NCBI RefSeq assembly: GCF_038022665.1
Contig: NZ_CP150629.1
Coordinates: 1,346,480-1,410,479, forward strand
DNA: 64,000 nt
Source: Methanolobus sp. WCC4
Lineage (GTDB): Archaea > Halobacteriota > Methanosarcinia > Methanosarcinales > Methanosarcinaceae
Direction of reading: 5' to 3'
In this document: positions 63,420 through 64,000 of the stretch, piece after piece
How the letters are laid out: each line of letters opens with the position of its first letter
Numbering within the stretch: the first letter of the stretch is position 1
Notes under the pieces: generated by a model
Database searches by the model: none
Told to the model about the DNA's origin: nothing
Seen by the model: only the letters and a program-made list of their open reading frames with translations
Position numbers and translations under genes: made by a program

Positions 63420-64000
63420 CTATCTTTTTGCCCTGGCATATTCCACAAGCGCTTCCTTGATACCCCATTTGAAAGCCACAACAACTGCAATACCCCATGC
63501 AAGCGGTCCAATAAGGATATAGAATATGCTGGTATCAATAAGCAGTGCATCAAGTGCCAGAAGGATCACTACGAATGCCAGGAACCCTCTCAGAGCAGGG
63601 ATCCATATATTCGTACCTTCGACATTCATATTCTTGAGCATGCTTTCAATATAGTCACCGAACATGTCGATCGACAGTAATCCTATAAGCAGGATGAGTA
63701 TTCCTGCAAACAGGTTTGGCAGGTAGTTCAGTATAGATTGTATTACTCCGGCTATCATGTTGAGATTAAGTATGTTCAATGCTGCCATGATGAACAGCAG
63801 ATAACCGAATACCTGTACTATCAGAGCTACAAGTCCTGAACCTGTTGTTCCACTTGCTGCCATTGCACTGCCAAGACTTGTCCTGGATATGTGCTCATCA
63901 ATACCTGTTGCTATCAGTACGTTCTTGATGAGACTTGCAAGGAAATCAACCACAAGAAGACCTATAATAAGCACTACTACGGCAGAGAGTATCAGAGGTA
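63420..64000 (-). CDS. CmpX-like conserved-TM-helix membrane protein (cut by window edge)
   Basis: The C-terminal part (about 193 codons) of a membrane protein; the N terminus lies beyond 64000 because the frame stays open to the edge. Repeated helices of the conserved TM-helix type: PNLFAGILILLIGLLSIDMFGDY, GLLVVDFLASLIKN, and FLAFVVILLALDAL. Related proteins (CmpX, YbdG-like) are small mechanosensitive-channel relatives or cytosolic-gating membrane proteins. The stop is TAG. It ends 148 bp from the aminotransferase start. Confidence 0.75.
   Translation of the reverse strand, partial: PLILSAVVVLIIGLLVVDFLASLIKNVLIATGIDEHISRTSLGSAMAASGTTGSGLVALIVQVFGYLLFIMAALNILNLNMIAGVIQSILNYLPNLFAGILILLIGLLSIDMFGDYIESMLKNMNVEGTNIWIPALRGFLAFVVILLALDALLIDTSIFYILIGPLAWGIAVVVAFKWGIKEALVEYARAKR

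Noticed and set aside
1-64000. tRNA, rRNA and CRISPR arrays
   Set aside because: Read for T-loop sequences, conserved rRNA stretches and evenly spaced repeats; nothing convincing was found.

Overview
The window comes from a methanogenic archaeon of the order Methanosarcinales, most likely a methylotrophic, Methanolobus- or Methanococcoides-like member of the Methanosarcinaceae. The evidence is a membrane-bound heterodisulfide reductase subunit at the left edge, a complete methanol methyltransferase set (MtaA, MtaB, MtaC), a RamA-type corrinoid activase, archaeal MCM, deoxyhypusine synthase and an archaeal-type pyruvate carboxylase in two subunits. DNA is moderately AT-rich, promoters are of TATA type, and Shine-Dalgarno (GGAG/GGTGA) starts are common. 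UAG stops are rare (pycB, the PPK2 gene, ykgJ and the right-edge gene), as expected in a pyrrolysine-using lineage, although no pyl gene is in view.

Left part (1-12 kb). Partial hdrE, then trmJ behind an unusual leader, then an operon-like row of mcm, a DUF424 gene and two coiled-coil genes. On the minus strand follow a single-domain S-layer-like protein, birA, pycA and pycB, and an HTH regulator with three PAS domains.

Chemosensory block (12-21.3 kb). Two very large soluble chemoreceptors made almost entirely of HAMP-like modules, followed by cheW and a short cheR. No cheA, cheB or cheY is present, so they must work with a kinase encoded elsewhere.

Polyphosphate island (21.5-30.8 kb). CYTH-HD protein, two-domain PPK2, an MgtC/DUF4010 membrane protein, a ferredoxin with a basic tail, CHAD protein, PPK1 and exopolyphosphatase. 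The exopolyphosphatase has only the ASKHA half. A PPX-like HD half is instead fused to the CYTH domain, suggesting a rearranged two-protein polyphosphate module. Directly downstream is an overlapping pair: an actin-like ATPase and a long coiled-coil protein (30.9-33.7 kb).

Middle (33.8-48.6 kb). pyrF and deoxyhypusine synthase, then an accessory stretch of small bacterial-type genes (Msr-like regulator, DUF6326 twice, DUF4386, DUF5996, SnoaL-like, YdeI-like, YkgJ), a large lipoprotein, and an operon of a two-TM protein, a metallophosphoesterase and an Lhr-family helicase.

Methanol block (48.8-57.9 kb). mtaA and a hydantoinase/oxoprolinase-like gene on the plus strand. mtaC-mtaB, a G3E GTPase and a RamA homologue on the minus strand. 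The mtaC leader is long and structured. Together these genes demethylate methanol, pass the methyl group to CoM and rescue inactive Co(II) corrinoid.

Iron block and right edge (58.2-64 kb). feoA, feoB, a four-TM protein and a cysteine-rich FeoC-like regulator, with a DtxR-type repressor upstream, then a class I aminotransferase and a truncated CmpX-like membrane protein. A 193-bp MITE-like element with 17-bp inverted repeats and an 8-bp target duplication lies at 21317-21509. No tRNA, rRNA, CRISPR array or intact insertion sequence was seen.
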